Assembly (NCBI GenBank): GCA_020628545.1
Contig: JAHDEX010000011.1
Location: 1 to 64,000 of the forward strand
Length of the DNA stretch: 64,000 nt
Source: Paracoccaceae bacterium
GTDB lineage: Bacteria > Pseudomonadota > Alphaproteobacteria > Rhodobacterales > Rhodobacteraceae
Direction: 5' to 3'
Position 1 is the first letter of the stretch, and every line of letters starts with the position of its first letter. Under the pieces are notes generated by a model. That model was not told where the DNA came from and made no database searches. It saw nothing but the letters and a program-made list of their open reading frames with translations. Of the stretch, positions 44,243 to 54,104 are shown piece by piece. The translations under genes and the position numbers were made by a program.

Positions 44243-44997
44243 ATGAGCCCCACGGCCTTCCGAATGCTTTCGTCGCGAAGGGAAACATCGTCTCCGAGAT
44301 GGTCATCTGCGGCAGGGGTGCACATCCACATCAGTGCTTGGGCAGGCCATTCAGGCGGAATATGATCAGACCAGTCGAGTTGGCTGACAGGGTTGATCCC
44401 GGACGCCTTGATGTCGCGCTGCATCTGCGTCGCGACTGTGCCCGGTGATAGGCCCAACACTCGGACGCCCTTGTCACGATTTTCTTTATCCGCGACGCGC
44501 GTCAACATGTATGCGCCCGCTTTCGCAGAACAATATGCGGACCAACCTTCCACCGGGCCATGCGCTGCGCCGGACGAGATGGTGATGATGGTTCCGTGCC
44601 CTTGCGCGATCATCGGTGGAAGTGCGGCGCGCATGCCGTAGAAAACACCTTTCAGGTTCACGTCGATGGTTCTGCCGTAGGCCTCGGCATCGGTTTCCGC
44701 GAGGTGCGAGATAGGGTCGATCATTCCGGCGTTGCCGATGAAAATATCCATACTTCCAATGCGCTCGATAGTCTGGTCGACAACCGATTGGATCGCACCT
44801 GGGCCAGAGACGTCGCAGGGCAGGGCGAGCGCTTTGTCGCCAAGTTCTGCCGCCAGCGCATTCAGCGCATCAGTACTGCGCGCGGTCAGGACAACATTGG
44901 CTCCGGCGGCGGCGAAAGCCCGCGCGGCGGCTTCACCGATGCCGCGGCTTGCGCCGGTGATCACAACTGTCTTCTCCTTAAAAGTAAGATTCACCAC
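44239..44997 (-). CDS. Short-chain dehydrogenase/reductase
   Basis: A 252-residue classical SDR: cofactor motif TGASRGIG near residue 15, structural NAG (IGNAGMI), and catalytic Ser-Tyr-Lys in ISSGAAHGPVEGWSAYCSAK. The basic residue following the cofactor motif (LTARST) favours NADP(H). Start is GTG 44997 preceded by GAGGAAATA. It is paired with the crotonase gene; substrate unknown. Confidence 0.9.
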   Translation of the reverse strand: MVNLTFKEKTVVITGASRGIGEAAARAFAAAGANVVLTARSTDALNALAAELGDKALALPCDVSGPGAIQSVVDQTIERIGSMDIFIGNAGMIDPISHLAETDAEAYGRTIDVNLKGVFYGMRAALPPMIAQGHGTIITISSGAAHGPVEGWSAYCSAKAGAYMLTRVADKENRDKGVRVLGLSPGTVATQMQRDIKASGINPVSQLDWSDHIPPEWPAQALMWMCTPAADDHLGDDVSLRDESIRKAVGLI

Positions 44998-45108
44998 ACT
45001 ATTTCCTCAATTTATTGGTGTTGTCCCGCGCAAGGACAGGATTCCCGACCTTGACCCGGGCTGCAACCCGTTGGACTGTCCGTCCGAAAATTAATGAAAG
45101 GTGTTCTC

Positions 45109-46605
45109 ATGACCTCCCAATTTGCCCTTCGAAGCGCGGTTTGTGCCGCTGCATTGTTGTCTGCTAGCGCAGCCCTTGCCGATGTCACCGCAGCTGAGGT
45201 TTGGGACAACTGGAAGGCGAATCTGTCGCTTTACGGCGCTGATGGCGTGTCGATTGGCAGCGAGGACGTCAGTGGTGGCACAGTGACTGTGTCGGACCTG
45301 ATTCTGACGATGACCGATGAGGATGTCACGATCACGACATCGGTCGGCACGCTCGTGTTTGAAGAGCAGGGCGATGGTACAGTTGCGGTGACGATGCCCG
45401 AAAGCTACCCCATCGAAATTGTCGATCCAGGTGAAGGTGTCGATGTCTCGCTTCTGCTGACGCAAGACAACATGAACATGATCGTCAGTGGCGAGCCGGA
45501 CGCGATGAATTACGACTTCACCGCAGACAGCTACGAATTTCGCGTGGCTGACATCCGGAGTGATGAAAACTTCGACGGTGATATTGTCATGACGGCTCAG
45601 GGCCTTTCGGGGTCTTATCAGACAGACATCTCCGACGGATTGAACACTAGCTTTGCAATGGCGGCGTCGTCGCTTGATGTTCTGGTTGATGTGAAGGAAC
45701 CGGGCGGCGACGGCTATGTCGTTCTGAGCGGTCAGATGGCTGATCTTGTCACGGACGGCACAATCATGCTGCCGGAAGGGGCCGATCTGAACGATCCGGA
45801 CTCATTCGCAGGTGATTTTACCTTTGATACAGACACCAGCTTTGGCCAGACCGGGTTTGTTTTTGACGTTGATGCCGACGGTGATGCGGCAAAAGGCAGC
45901 TTTCAGGCGGCCAGCCTTGGTGTGAATGCAAGCTTGTCGCCCGACGGGATCCTCTACGAAACTGACCTAAGCAGCGCCGCAATAGATGTAACGGCCGCTG
46001 CCATGCCAATTCCTGTTCAGATTTCGATGGCCGGTTTGTCGAACAGGTTTGAAATGCCCACGTCGGCAAGTGAAGAACCTGCGCCGTTTGGATATCGCCT
46101 CGCGCTGCTTGATCTAGTTGTCAACGATGAGATCTGGGCGATGGGTGACCCGGCAGGCGCACTACCGCGGGATCCGGCGAGCATTATTCTTGATGTGTCG
46201 GGCATGGCGACGTTGTTCTTTGACCTGCTTGATCCAGAGCAGGAAGCTGCGATTGCCCAGGCCGGTGTGCCGGGCGAACTGATCTCATTCGCTGTGAATG
46301 AGATTCTGGTGTCCGCTGTCGGGACTGAGATTACGGCAAACGGAGACTTCACCTTTGACAATACCGATCTCGAAACATTCGATGGGCTTCCCCGTCCGAT
46401 GGGCGAGCTGAACATCAGTATTGCTGGCGCGAACGCGCTGATTGATACGCTCGTCAGCATGGGACTGTTGCCGCAAGAGCAGGCCACCATGGGTCGTATG
46501 ATGATGGGCATGTTCACGCAGCCTGCCGGGGATGACGTGCTTTCGTCCAAAATTGAGATCAATGAACAGGGCCATGTGCTGGCCAATGGTCAGCGTATCC
46601 AGTAA
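45109..46605 (+). CDS. DUF2125 protein, first of a pair
   Basis: A 498-residue exported protein. Start at ATG 45109 (MTSQFALRSAVCAAALLSASAALA), with AAAGG at good distance; the track ATG at 45094 has no ribosome site. The mature protein is acidic and beta-rich with the paired family blocks DVTAAEVWDNWKA, VVNDEIWAMGDPAGALPRDPASIILDVSG and a C-terminal LETFDGLPRPMGELNISIAGANALIDTLVSMGLL. DUF2125 proteins are widespread in alphaproteobacteria; function unknown. Confidence 0.85.
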   Translation: MTSQFALRSAVCAAALLSASAALADVTAAEVWDNWKANLSLYGADGVSIGSEDVSGGTVTVSDLILTMTDEDVTITTSVGTLVFEEQGDGTVAVTMPESYPIEIVDPGEGVDVSLLLTQDNMNMIVSGEPDAMNYDFTADSYEFRVADIRSDENFDGDIVMTAQGLSGSYQTDISDGLNTSFAMAASSLDVLVDVKEPGGDGYVVLSGQMADLVTDGTIMLPEGADLNDPDSFAGDFTFDTDTSFGQTGFVFDVDADGDAAKGSFQAASLGVNASLSPDGILYETDLSSAAIDVTAAAMPIPVQISMAGLSNRFEMPTSASEEPAPFGYRLALLDLVVNDEIWAMGDPAGALPRDPASIILDVSGMATLFFDLLDPEQEAAIAQAGVPGELISFAVNEILVSAVGTEITANGDFTFDNTDLETFDGLPRPMGELNISIAGANALIDTLVSMGLLPQEQATMGRMMMGMFTQPAGDDVLSSKIEINEQGHVLANGQRIQ

Positions 46606-46621
46606 TCTATTCACAACATGG

Positions 46622-46651
46622 GGGCGCGGCAGAGTATGGCCGCGCCCTTTT
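46622..46651 (+). terminator. Terminator between the two DUF2125 genes
   Basis: GGGCGCGGC/GCCGCGCCC stem (9 bp) with 8-nt loop and TTTT, 16 bp after the first gene. It means the second copy has its own promoter or depends on readthrough. Confidence 0.9.
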
Positions 46652-46672
46652 CTATTCAAAGCTGAGGAATTC

Positions 46673-48199
46673 ATGATGCTTTCATTCCGTCTTCTTGGTT
46701 CAACGTCCGCTGCCGCCGTGCTGTTGGCGGCGCAACCCGCCTTCGCAGACGTCACCGGCCCTGATGTGTGGGCGGCATACATTAGCTTCTATGAAGCAAC
46801 CGGGGCGCAGGTGATCGGCGATGTCACAACGACAGGCACCGAAACCGTCGTATCTGATCCCGCATTGCTGTATCGGTTCCCTTTTGGGATCGCGACAGTG
46901 CGCATGGGCATCCCCGAAATGCGTTTGACCGATCAATCCGATGGGACAGTAACGCTTGCCTATCGAGACACTTTTGATGTCACGATTGATGTCGATGTGC
47001 CCGACCAAGGGTCAGGATCCGGCGTCTTTAGTGTGACCCAGTCAGGTTTCACAAGCACTGTCAGTGGTGATCCCGATGCGATGAGCATCACGTACGCAGC
47101 CGACACAATGGCGCTCGAGGTCAAGGAAGTTACCCTGGATGGGGAGCCATTTGACGTGCAAGGCAAGCTCCTGTCTGAGGGGTACAGCGGCACCTCGACT
47201 ATGGCGCTGGGTGAAGAGCTGATTACTGTCACAAGCGATCAAAGCATTGGCGCGGCGGAGCTTGCCTACATCATGACGTCCCCGTTTGGCGACGTGACTT
47301 CACAGACGGGAACATACGCGCCGTCCTCCTATCAGTCGGAAATGGCGTTACCCGCCGGCGGCAGCAGCCTGTTTACGCTTTCGCAGACTTTGCGAGATGG
47401 TGCGTTCGTGCAGGTCGCTTCGAAGACTGAAGGAAGCACGACAGAAAGCGTCTCGTCCATTGATGGTGATGTCTTTTATGAGGACAAGGTCACAACCGGA
47501 CCGGCGCAGACGGATATGCGTATTGATGCTTCGGGTGTGAAGATCTCTGGCGAAGCAGGGGCGAGCAACTTCCGCGTTAATGCCGTGGACATGGCCCCGT
47601 TCCCGCTTGAAGGTGGCATCGAATCTGTCAGCGCAAACTATGCGTTTCCCCTTTTGCCGAGCGAAGACCCACAAGAAATTGTCTTCAAGATGGGATTGAA
47701 AAACCTGAGTGTCAGTGAAGAGCTTTGGGCATTGGTTGATCCGACAGCCGCCTTGCCGCGTGATCCAGCTTCATTGAACATCGACCTCTTGGCGAGTGTA
47801 ATTTCCGAAATCGACTGGCTTGATTTTGCAAACCTTGAAGCGCAACTGGATCAGCCAATTCCGCCTATCTCGCTTGAACGCCTGATGATCAATGACGTCT
47901 CGGTCAGCGCGGTTGGTGCAGCGGCTGAGGCGAACGGGACGTTTACGCTCGACTTCGATGACCTGGACACGTTTGACGGTTTCCCGCGGCCCGAAGGCGA
48001 AGGGTATCTGGCGGTTACCGGTGCGAATGCTTTGATCGACCGTCTGACGACCATGGGGCTGATCGGGCCAGAAGAAGCCGGAATGGCCCGCCTTGGCATG
48101 GGCTTTATCGCGCGTGCGACCGGTGACGATGCTTTTGAAACCGCCGTTGAGATCAATGAGGCGGGTGAGGTCTATGTGAACGGTCAACGGATGCGTTGA
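46673..48199 (+). CDS. DUF2125 protein, second of a pair
   Basis: A 508-residue paralog of the preceding gene. Start at ATG 46673 (MMLSFRLLGSTSAAAVLLAAQPAFA signal peptide) after GAGGAATTC; the track start at 46532 lies within copy one. Shared marks are DVTGPDVWAAYISF, LWALVDPTAALPRDPASLNIDLLA and LDTFDGFPRPEGEGYLAVTGANALIDRLTTMGLI. Divergence in the middle is high, so the duplication is old. It is followed by pmbA after 65 bp. Confidence 0.85.
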   Translation: MMLSFRLLGSTSAAAVLLAAQPAFADVTGPDVWAAYISFYEATGAQVIGDVTTTGTETVVSDPALLYRFPFGIATVRMGIPEMRLTDQSDGTVTLAYRDTFDVTIDVDVPDQGSGSGVFSVTQSGFTSTVSGDPDAMSITYAADTMALEVKEVTLDGEPFDVQGKLLSEGYSGTSTMALGEELITVTSDQSIGAAELAYIMTSPFGDVTSQTGTYAPSSYQSEMALPAGGSSLFTLSQTLRDGAFVQVASKTEGSTTESVSSIDGDVFYEDKVTTGPAQTDMRIDASGVKISGEAGASNFRVNAVDMAPFPLEGGIESVSANYAFPLLPSEDPQEIVFKMGLKNLSVSEELWALVDPTAALPRDPASLNIDLLASVISEIDWLDFANLEAQLDQPIPPISLERLMINDVSVSAVGAAAEANGTFTLDFDDLDTFDGFPRPEGEGYLAVTGANALIDRLTTMGLIGPEEAGMARLGMGFIARATGDDAFETAVEINEAGEVYVNGQRMR

Positions 48200-48264
48200 C
48201 ACCCCTTGCGGCGGGTCCGCCCGCCGCATACCTCTGCGACATCGTTTCTCAACCCGGAGCCGCC

Positions 48265-49611
48265 ATGACCCGCGACCTTGCCAGCCTAACCGATCAGATG
48301 ATCTCCATCGCAAAGCGGTCAGGGGCAGATGCAGCGGACGCCTTGGCGGTGAACGGTACGTCGATCTCAATTGATGTGCGCAACGGTGCGTTGGAACAGG
48401 CGGAACGATCCGAAGGGATCGATATCGGCTTGCGCGTTTTTGTTGGACAACGGCAAGCTTGCGTATCGTCGTCTGATGCGAGCGAAGCGACTCTTCAACA
48501 GATGGCCGAACGGGCCGTTGCAATGGCCAAGGAAGCGCCGGAAGACCCTTACGCGGGTCTCGCTGACCCCGCGCAATTGGCCAAAGAGCGCGACAGTGAC
48601 GCGCTGCAACTCTTTGATCCAACCGAGGAGCCTGATCCGGCGACGCTGCAAGACGATGCCGCGCGGTGCGAAGCAGCAGCTATGGCTATTGATGGGGTCA
48701 GCCAAGTTCAGGCTGCCTCGGCAGGATATACCCACAACGCGATCCACATCGCGGCGACAAACGGGTTTGCCGGTGGCTATCAACGGACGCGGCGTGGGAT
48801 GTCTTGCCAGGCCATCAGTGGCACCGGCACGGACATGCAGCGAGAGTTCGACTATGATGGTCGGATTTTCCAAGTTGATTTGCGGAAGCCGGAGGACATT
48901 GGACGCACCGCAGGCGAGCGCGCGGTCGCCCTTGCCGGAGCGCGCAAGCCTAAGACGGGAAGCTATCCTGTTGTTTACGATGAACGGATCGCGAGCAGTC
49001 TGATTGGACATCTCACATCGGCCATCAATGGAGCGGCCATCGCCCGTGGTTCAAGTTGGCTGCGCGAGGCGCTGGGCGAACAAGTGTTGCCCGCTGGACT
49101 GTCATTAATCGAAGATCCGCGCCGGGTGAAATCCTTCGCCTCGAAAATGTTCGACGCGGAAGGTTTGCAGACACGACAGCGCGCGATTGTTGATGACGGC
49201 GTCCTGACGGGTTGGACGCTTGACCTTGCGAATGCGCGCAAACTTGAGATGGAAAGCACTGCAAGCGCCAGCCGGGGCACCGCTGGCCCGCCGTCGCCTA
49301 GCACGTCGAACCTTGCTTTGACTCAAGGTGAAAAAAGTCGCGATGATCTTTTGAAAGATATGGGCACCGGATTGCTGATTACGTCGATGATCGGTTCGAC
49401 GATTAACGGCAATACCGGGGACTATTCCCGTGGCGCATCTGGCTTTTGGGTCGAAAACGGCGAAATCGCTTATCCGGTGAATGAATGCACGGTTGCTGGC
49501 AATCTGCGCGACATGCTGAAGCGAATTATCCCCGCAAACGATGCGCGGCCCTATCTCAGTACGGTTGTTCCTTCCTTGCTGGTCGAAGGTTTGACGCTTG
49601 CAGGCGACTGA
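48265..49611 (+). CDS. pmbA: PmbA/TldE-type metalloprotease subunit
   Basis: A 448-residue TldD/PmbA-family protein. Start at ATG 48265 (MTRDLASLTDQMIS), behind GGAG; the track start reaches upstream without support. The conserved blocks are SISIDVRNGALEQAERSEGIDIGLRVF and GASGFWVENGEIAYPVNECTVAGNL. It lacks the TldD HExxxH zinc motif, as PmbA does. With TldD it degrades unfolded peptides and, elsewhere, matures microcins. It overlaps the next gene by 14 nt. Confidence 0.92.
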   Translation: MTRDLASLTDQMISIAKRSGADAADALAVNGTSISIDVRNGALEQAERSEGIDIGLRVFVGQRQACVSSSDASEATLQQMAERAVAMAKEAPEDPYAGLADPAQLAKERDSDALQLFDPTEEPDPATLQDDAARCEAAAMAIDGVSQVQAASAGYTHNAIHIAATNGFAGGYQRTRRGMSCQAISGTGTDMQREFDYDGRIFQVDLRKPEDIGRTAGERAVALAGARKPKTGSYPVVYDERIASSLIGHLTSAINGAAIARGSSWLREALGEQVLPAGLSLIEDPRRVKSFASKMFDAEGLQTRQRAIVDDGVLTGWTLDLANARKLEMESTASASRGTAGPPSPSTSNLALTQGEKSRDDLLKDMGTGLLITSMIGSTINGNTGDYSRGASGFWVENGEIAYPVNECTVAGNLRDMLKRIIPANDARPYLSTVVPSLLVEGLTLAGD

Positions 49612-50386
49612 TCTCGACCTTCTGATAGAGGTGGCACGCGGTTCGGGCGAGATCGCGAGAAGCTATTTCCAGGATGATCCGCAGATCTGGGACAAGGGCG
49701 GCGGCGCAGGTCCCGTGACAGAGGCGGACCTGGCAGTGAACGAGCATATGGCGCTGCATCTTGGCCGTGCGCGTCCAGATTATGGCTGGTTGTCGGAAGA
49801 AACCGAGGATGGCACCTCACGACTAAGAACAAAGCGTCAGTTTGTCGTCGATCCTATCGACGGGACCCGCGCGTTTATTGAGGGGTCTCGCAATTGGGCA
49901 CATGCTTTGGCGGTGGTCGAAGAGGGCAGGCCCGTTGCCGCGGTCGTTTACCTGCCCGTCCGTGATCTGCTTTTTGCGGCAACTGAAGGGCTGGGGGCCA
50001 CTTTGAATGGCGCCACCATTTCCGTGACGGACACTGCCGACCTTTTTGGCGCAACGGTGCTATCCAACAAGGCCAGCTTTTCCGATGATCGCTGGGAGGC
50101 GGGTGAGCCGCCGAAAGGCCTCACACGACACTTCAGGTCCTCGCTGGCTTATCGGCTGTGTCTTGTCGCGCAAGGCAGGTTCGATGCGATGATGACCCTG
50201 CGCCCCTCTTGGGAGTGGGACATCGCTGCCGGTGCATTGATCGTAGCCGAGGCAGGTGGTGTTGTAACGGATCAGGACGGAGTGGATTTGCAGTTCAATA
50301 ATGCACATCCGCAGGTAAATGGCGTGATCGCCGGAGCACCCGTTGTCCAAAAAATCAGGGCAGCCTTGTCGCGCAAGGCATCTTGA
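49598..50386 (+). CDS. 3'(2'),5'-bisphosphate nucleotidase / inositol monophosphatase family (CysQ-like)
   Basis: A 262-residue Mg-dependent phosphatase. Metal-binding motifs are present: EETEDG (first acidic loop), DPIDGTRAFIEGSRNW (second), and WEWDIAAGALIVAEAGG (third). TTG start at 49598 (MQATDLDLLIEVARGSGEIA) overlapping pmbA by 14 nt. The likely substrate is PAP, the by-product of sulfate assimilation, though inositol phosphates cannot be excluded. Confidence 0.87.
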   Translation: MQATDLDLLIEVARGSGEIARSYFQDDPQIWDKGGGAGPVTEADLAVNEHMALHLGRARPDYGWLSEETEDGTSRLRTKRQFVVDPIDGTRAFIEGSRNWAHALAVVEEGRPVAAVVYLPVRDLLFAATEGLGATLNGATISVTDTADLFGATVLSNKASFSDDRWEAGEPPKGLTRHFRSSLAYRLCLVAQGRFDAMMTLRPSWEWDIAAGALIVAEAGGVVTDQDGVDLQFNNAHPQVNGVIAGAPVVQKIRAALSRKAS

Positions 50387-50447
50387 GAGAGACACGCCAT
50401 CAGCATAGTGTGCGGCAAGGCGTGACACGACGATGAAGGGGTTCGGC

Positions 50448-50693
50448 ATGACTCAGCGACTGCATCTTGTTTTCGGAGGAGAACTTGTCGATCCGACGAA
50501 AAGTGCATTCAAAGATGTTGATGCGATTGATATCGTCGGCATCTTTCCCGACTACGCGACGGCCTATGACGCCTGGAAGGATGCAGCGCACCGCACGGTC
50601 GACAATGCACATATGCGCTACTACATCGCGCATCTGCACCGCCTGCGCGACGAGGAAACGGCTGCCTCCGCAACGGAGGAGCTTGGCGCGTAA
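50448..50693 (+). CDS. DUF4170 protein
   Basis: An 81-residue protein, start at ATG 50448 (MTQRLHLVFGGELVD) with AAGGGG six bases upstream. The DUF4170 pattern is clear: VDAIDIVGIFPDYATAYDAWKDAA and MRYYIAHLHRL. It is a small conserved cytosolic protein found next to lipid A/Kdo genes in Rhodobacterales; role unknown. Confidence 0.88.
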   Translation: MTQRLHLVFGGELVDPTKSAFKDVDAIDIVGIFPDYATAYDAWKDAAHRTVDNAHMRYYIAHLHRLRDEETAASATEELGA

Positions 50694-50709
50694 ACCCGCC
50701 TGAAGATCC

Positions 50710-51912
50710 ATGTCCAGTAGCCCCAGATTCTCACTTGCGACCTACTTTGCGCGTCGTACCAGTGAAATCGCCGGGCCCTATAGCGGCAAGCTGCCGAAGC
50801 GGCCGGAAGGGACGGTCATCTGGGTTTGGGCGACCGACGTCGATCAAATTGCGCCATTGCGCGGTTTGGAAGAACAGATGACTGCGGAGGGTGATCAGAT
50901 CACGGTTGTGATCACGCTGCCGAAGGTTGCTGAGACCGCTACGAATGATGCGTTCATTGCTCCTGTTAATCGGTCACAGACGAATACATTCCTGACGCAT
51001 TGGCGACCTGACCTTGTTGTATGGATGCGCGAAGGTTTGGAGCCATCAGTTTTGGTCGAAGTCTCTGACCATGGTATCCCGTGCACGTTGCTTGAAGCGA
51101 CCGAAGCCGTTTTGCAGCCAGAGCATGGCGGGTGGGTGCCCGGCATGGCGCGTGCGCTCTTGCAGCAATTTGATCGAATTCTGACAATTGATGCCAGGGT
51201 CAGCAATGCGCTCATCAGGGCAGGGGCGAACCCCGCAAAGGTCGAACCGCTCGGGCAGATGGAAACGGCACCACCAGCGCTTTCGCATTTTGAAGATGAG
51301 CGGCAGCAAACCTCAAAACAGCTTGGCGCACGACCGGTGTGGCTCGCCGCTGACACCAGTCTGGCCGAGGCTGATCTTCTTGCTGACGCGCACCATCATG
51401 CGGCGTTGAGGTCTCATCGTCTTCTCTTGATCGCGGCGTTACGTGACGAAGACGAGGGGCCAGCCATGGCCGCGCGACTGCGTGAGCATGGCTTTCTTGT
51501 TGCACTACGCTCCGCCGAAGAAGACCCAGACGATGCAACGCAAATCTACGTTGCCGATTTCGAAGGGGAATTGGGGCTGTGGTATCGCATTGCCCCGGTC
51601 ACCTACATGGGCGGAAGCCTCACCGGTGCGCAGGTGCGCAATCCGTACGAGGCGGCAACACTGGGAAGTGCGGTAATTCACGGCCCCTGCACGGCACCTT
51701 ACCACACAGAGTTTAGGTGCCTTGCTGAGTCTGATGCGTCAGTCAGCGTTGCGATGCCCGACGATCTTGGTCCTCAGGTCGAACGGTTGCTCGCGCCCGA
51801 CGTGGCCGCGCTGACGGTTCATGCAGCATGGGAGGTGACATCGCGCGGGGCAGAGGTGACGGCCCGCGTTGCCGAAGTCATCTTTGCACAACTCGACGCC
51901 GCAGGGGTCTAG
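50710..51912 (+). CDS. waaA: 3-deoxy-D-manno-octulosonic acid transferase
   Basis: A 400-residue GT-B glycosyltransferase that adds Kdo to lipid A precursor at the inner membrane. N-terminal domain is divergent (TVIWVWATDVDQIAPLRGLEEQM); the C-terminal donor-site block LWYRIAPVTYMGGSLTGAQVRNPYEAATLGSAVIHGP is diagnostic. Adjacent lpxK and DUF4170 genes confirm the lipid A context. Shorter than E. coli WaaA and without a clear N-terminal anchor. Confidence 0.9.
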   Translation: MSSSPRFSLATYFARRTSEIAGPYSGKLPKRPEGTVIWVWATDVDQIAPLRGLEEQMTAEGDQITVVITLPKVAETATNDAFIAPVNRSQTNTFLTHWRPDLVVWMREGLEPSVLVEVSDHGIPCTLLEATEAVLQPEHGGWVPGMARALLQQFDRILTIDARVSNALIRAGANPAKVEPLGQMETAPPALSHFEDERQQTSKQLGARPVWLAADTSLAEADLLADAHHHAALRSHRLLLIAALRDEDEGPAMAARLREHGFLVALRSAEEDPDDATQIYVADFEGELGLWYRIAPVTYMGGSLTGAQVRNPYEAATLGSAVIHGPCTAPYHTEFRCLAESDASVSVAMPDDLGPQVERLLAPDVAALTVHAAWEVTSRGAEVTARVAEVIFAQLDAAGV

Positions 51913-51915
51913 TCT

Positions 51916-52899
51916 GTGCGCGCGCCGTTGTTCTGGAGCACGCCACCGCAAAAGCCCGCATGGCAAGCGCGGCTACTGTCGCCGCTAGGGGCACTCTACG
52001 CAGCTGCGACGGCGCGTAGGGTCGCGCGTGACGGGTGGAAAGCGGACGTCCCAGTTATCTGTATCGGCAACATCAATGCAGGCGGGACCGGCAAGACACC
52101 AACTGCGATGGCGCTAGCGGAACGCCTGATTGCGCGTGGTCGTGTGCCACATATCGTCTCGCGCGGATATGGTGGTGAGCTGGAAGGACCGGTACAGGTC
52201 AATCCCAAGATCCACGATGCGAAAGCGGTGGGGGATGAACCGCTGCTACTGGCAGCTTTCACGACGACTTGGGTGTCGAAAGATCGCGCTGCGGGCGCGC
52301 GGGCCGCGCAGAGTGCTGGTGCGGATGTGATCCTCCTCGACGACGGATTTCAAAACCCTTCTGTGGTCAAAGACTTATCTATCGTCGTGGTTGATGCATT
52401 CAGGGGTTTTGGCAATGGGCGCGTTATTCCGGCAGGGCCATTGCGTGAGCCGGTCACGGTCGGGTTGAAACGCGCTGATCTTCTTTTGTCGATTGGTGAT
52501 GACCAAGCGCAGGCAAAGTTCAGTACGACTTGGCCGACTTCTGTTCCGCAGATGTCGGGACAATTGAAACCGCTGCCAACAGGCATGCCATGGGAGAACC
52601 TGCCGGTTCTTGCATTTGCGGGGATCGGTCACCCCGAAAAGTTTTTCGCAACCTTGCACGCACTCGGCGTCAATCTCATCCACGCGGAAGCCTTAGCGGA
52701 CCATCAAACACTTTCCACAGGCCTCATGGCGCGGCTCGAGGCGGAAGCGCGGCTCAAGAACGCTCAGATGGTCACAACAGAGAAGGATGCGGTGCGCCTT
52801 CCGGACGCGTTTCGAACCAAAGTGTTGACCTTGCCGGTCCGGCTCGAAGTTGAGGATTGGGGGCCGCTTGATGCGGCCCTCCAGGAAGTCGGGCTTTAG
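51916..52899 (+). CDS. lpxK: Tetraacyldisaccharide 4'-kinase
   Basis: A 327-residue membrane-associated kinase that phosphorylates the lipid A disaccharide. Walker A is [21 protein letters not shown]; the following [17 protein letters not shown] and [12 protein letters not shown] blocks are typical LpxK. GTG start four bases after the waaA stop codon, so the two are coupled. It converges with the DsbA-like gene, overlapping 4 nt. Confidence 0.95.
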   Translation: MRAPLFWSTPPQKPAWQARLLSPLGALYAAATARRVARDGWKADVPVICIGNINAGGTGKTPTAMALAERLIARGRVPHIVSRGYGGELEGPVQVNPKIHDAKAVGDEPLLLAAFTTTWVSKDRAAGARAAQSAGADVILLDDGFQNPSVVKDLSIVVVDAFRGFGNGRVIPAGPLREPVTVGLKRADLLLSIGDDQAQAKFSTTWPTSVPQMSGQLKPLPTGMPWENLPVLAFAGIGHPEKFFATLHALGVNLIHAEALADHQTLSTGLMARLEAEARLKNAQMVTTEKDAVRLPDAFRTKVLTLPVRLEVEDWGPLDAALQEVGL

Positions 52900-53513
52900 G
52901 CGTCGGCAAGCTTTGCGTCGAGGATCGACTTCATTTCCTCGTAGGACATGTTGCTGTACTTCTCACCGTCGATCATGAACGAGGGGGTAGAGTTTACGCC
53001 ATCACGCTCTGCATTGGTTTGGTACCAACCGACGAGTGCCTCTGCTTTTGCAGCGTCGGACATGCAAGCGTCGAGCGTCTCGTCGTTCATCCCGGCTGTT
53101 TTCGCAAGCGTGCGAAGGTTGCCGATGACTTCTGCGGGATCCTGGCTTCCTGCCCAGCTGCGCTGTTCTGCATAGAGCAAGTCGGTGAACGCAAAGTAGC
53201 GTTCCGCACCTGCACATCGTGCGATCATCGACGCCCAAAGGCCGAAGCGATCAAAGTAAACTTCGCGATAAACGAATTTCACTTTGCCGGTGTCGATATA
53301 GTCGGCCTTCAACTGCGGATAGACGTCCGCATGGAAGCGCGCGCAGTGCGGGCAGGTAAAGGATGCATATTCAATCATCTCTACCGGTGCATTAGCATCA
53401 CCCAGCACCATCTCTTCGATTTCAATCGCATCTTGTGCCCAAGCGTTGCCAGCAAATCCACTGGTCAAGGCCAGCGCGGCCACGCCCGATTTCAATAGCT
53501 CTCTGCGTTTCAT
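52896..53513 (-). CDS. DsbA-family thiol oxidoreductase
   Basis: A 205-residue periplasmic protein with a signal containing KRRELLK and an Ala-rich stretch ending GNAWAQ. The active site is [16 protein letters not shown] (CPHC, as in DsbA), and the cis-Pro loop is [13 protein letters not shown]. It would catalyse disulfide formation. It follows the DciA-like gene by 3 bp and is probably co-transcribed. Confidence 0.92.
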   Translation of the reverse strand: MKRRELLKSGVAALALTSGFAGNAWAQDAIEIEEMVLGDANAPVEMIEYASFTCPHCARFHADVYPQLKADYIDTGKVKFVYREVYFDRFGLWASMIARCAGAERYFAFTDLLYAEQRSWAGSQDPAEVIGNLRTLAKTAGMNDETLDACMSDAAKAEALVGWYQTNAERDGVNSTPSFMIDGEKYSNMSYEEMKSILDAKLADA

Positions 53514-53516
53514 TTC

Positions 53517-54041
53517 CTATCCTTTGATCGGTGTTCTTTTCTTTGACATGACTTTGGCACCCAGTTGGGCCAGAGCCTGTCGGAGTTCAGGATTGCTGAC
53601 GTCACGTGACATCTGCGTTGCTGTCTTCTCTGCCTCGGGAGAGACTTGGATGTTCGGTTTTGGCGATGCTTTGAACTGGACTTGACCCTCGGCAAATCCG
53701 ATGGGCGCAGTTTGCGTGATGCGCACCCGTGAAATCGCGCGATACCCGTAGCATGCGTTCACTTTGTCACGGATTTGGTCCTTCTGCATCTCAAGAATGG
53801 GTGCCTGCGGCCCTGTGGTCAGAACCGTGAGGGTCGCCCCGATTCCGCCTTTGCCGTAGCTGACATTCACGGGTGTCGCGACACTTGCTGTCGCGTCCCC
53901 CACGATCTCAGCCCAATGCGTCAACAGCCGCGAGACCGCGAAACCGCGGTCTTCGCTGACTTTCCGAATACGGTTTTGCATCAGGCCTGACGCCTGAGCG
54001 AAGCCATAGGTAGAGCTTTTGCGGTGTGGCTGTTTCATCAT
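53517..54041 (-). CDS. DciA/DUF721-like protein
   Basis: A 174-residue protein of the DUF721 family, to which the replicative-helicase loader DciA belongs. The core RGFAVSRLLTHWAEIVGDATASVATPVNVSY is characteristic (W.eivG..la..t.P). No membrane segment. It lies between mutY (divergent) and the DsbA-like gene, a neighbourhood commonly seen in Rhodobacterales. A helicase-loading role is known for the family, not shown here. Confidence 0.82.
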   Translation of the reverse strand: MMKQPHRKSSTYGFAQASGLMQNRIRKVSEDRGFAVSRLLTHWAEIVGDATASVATPVNVSYGKGGIGATLTVLTTGPQAPILEMQKDQIRDKVNACYGYRAISRVRITQTAPIGFAEGQVQFKASPKPNIQVSPEAEKTATQMSRDVSNPELRQALAQLGAKVMSKKRTPIKG

Positions 54042-54104
54042 TTCAATCTAATCTATGCTCTGGGTCGCGCCAAGCTACCCCGGATGCAAAAGGACGAATA
54101 AAGA

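Noticed and set aside
47771-48622. 283-residue minus-strand ORF over DUF2125 copy two and pmbA
   Set aside because: Crosses two well-supported plus-strand genes and their gap; a shadow frame.
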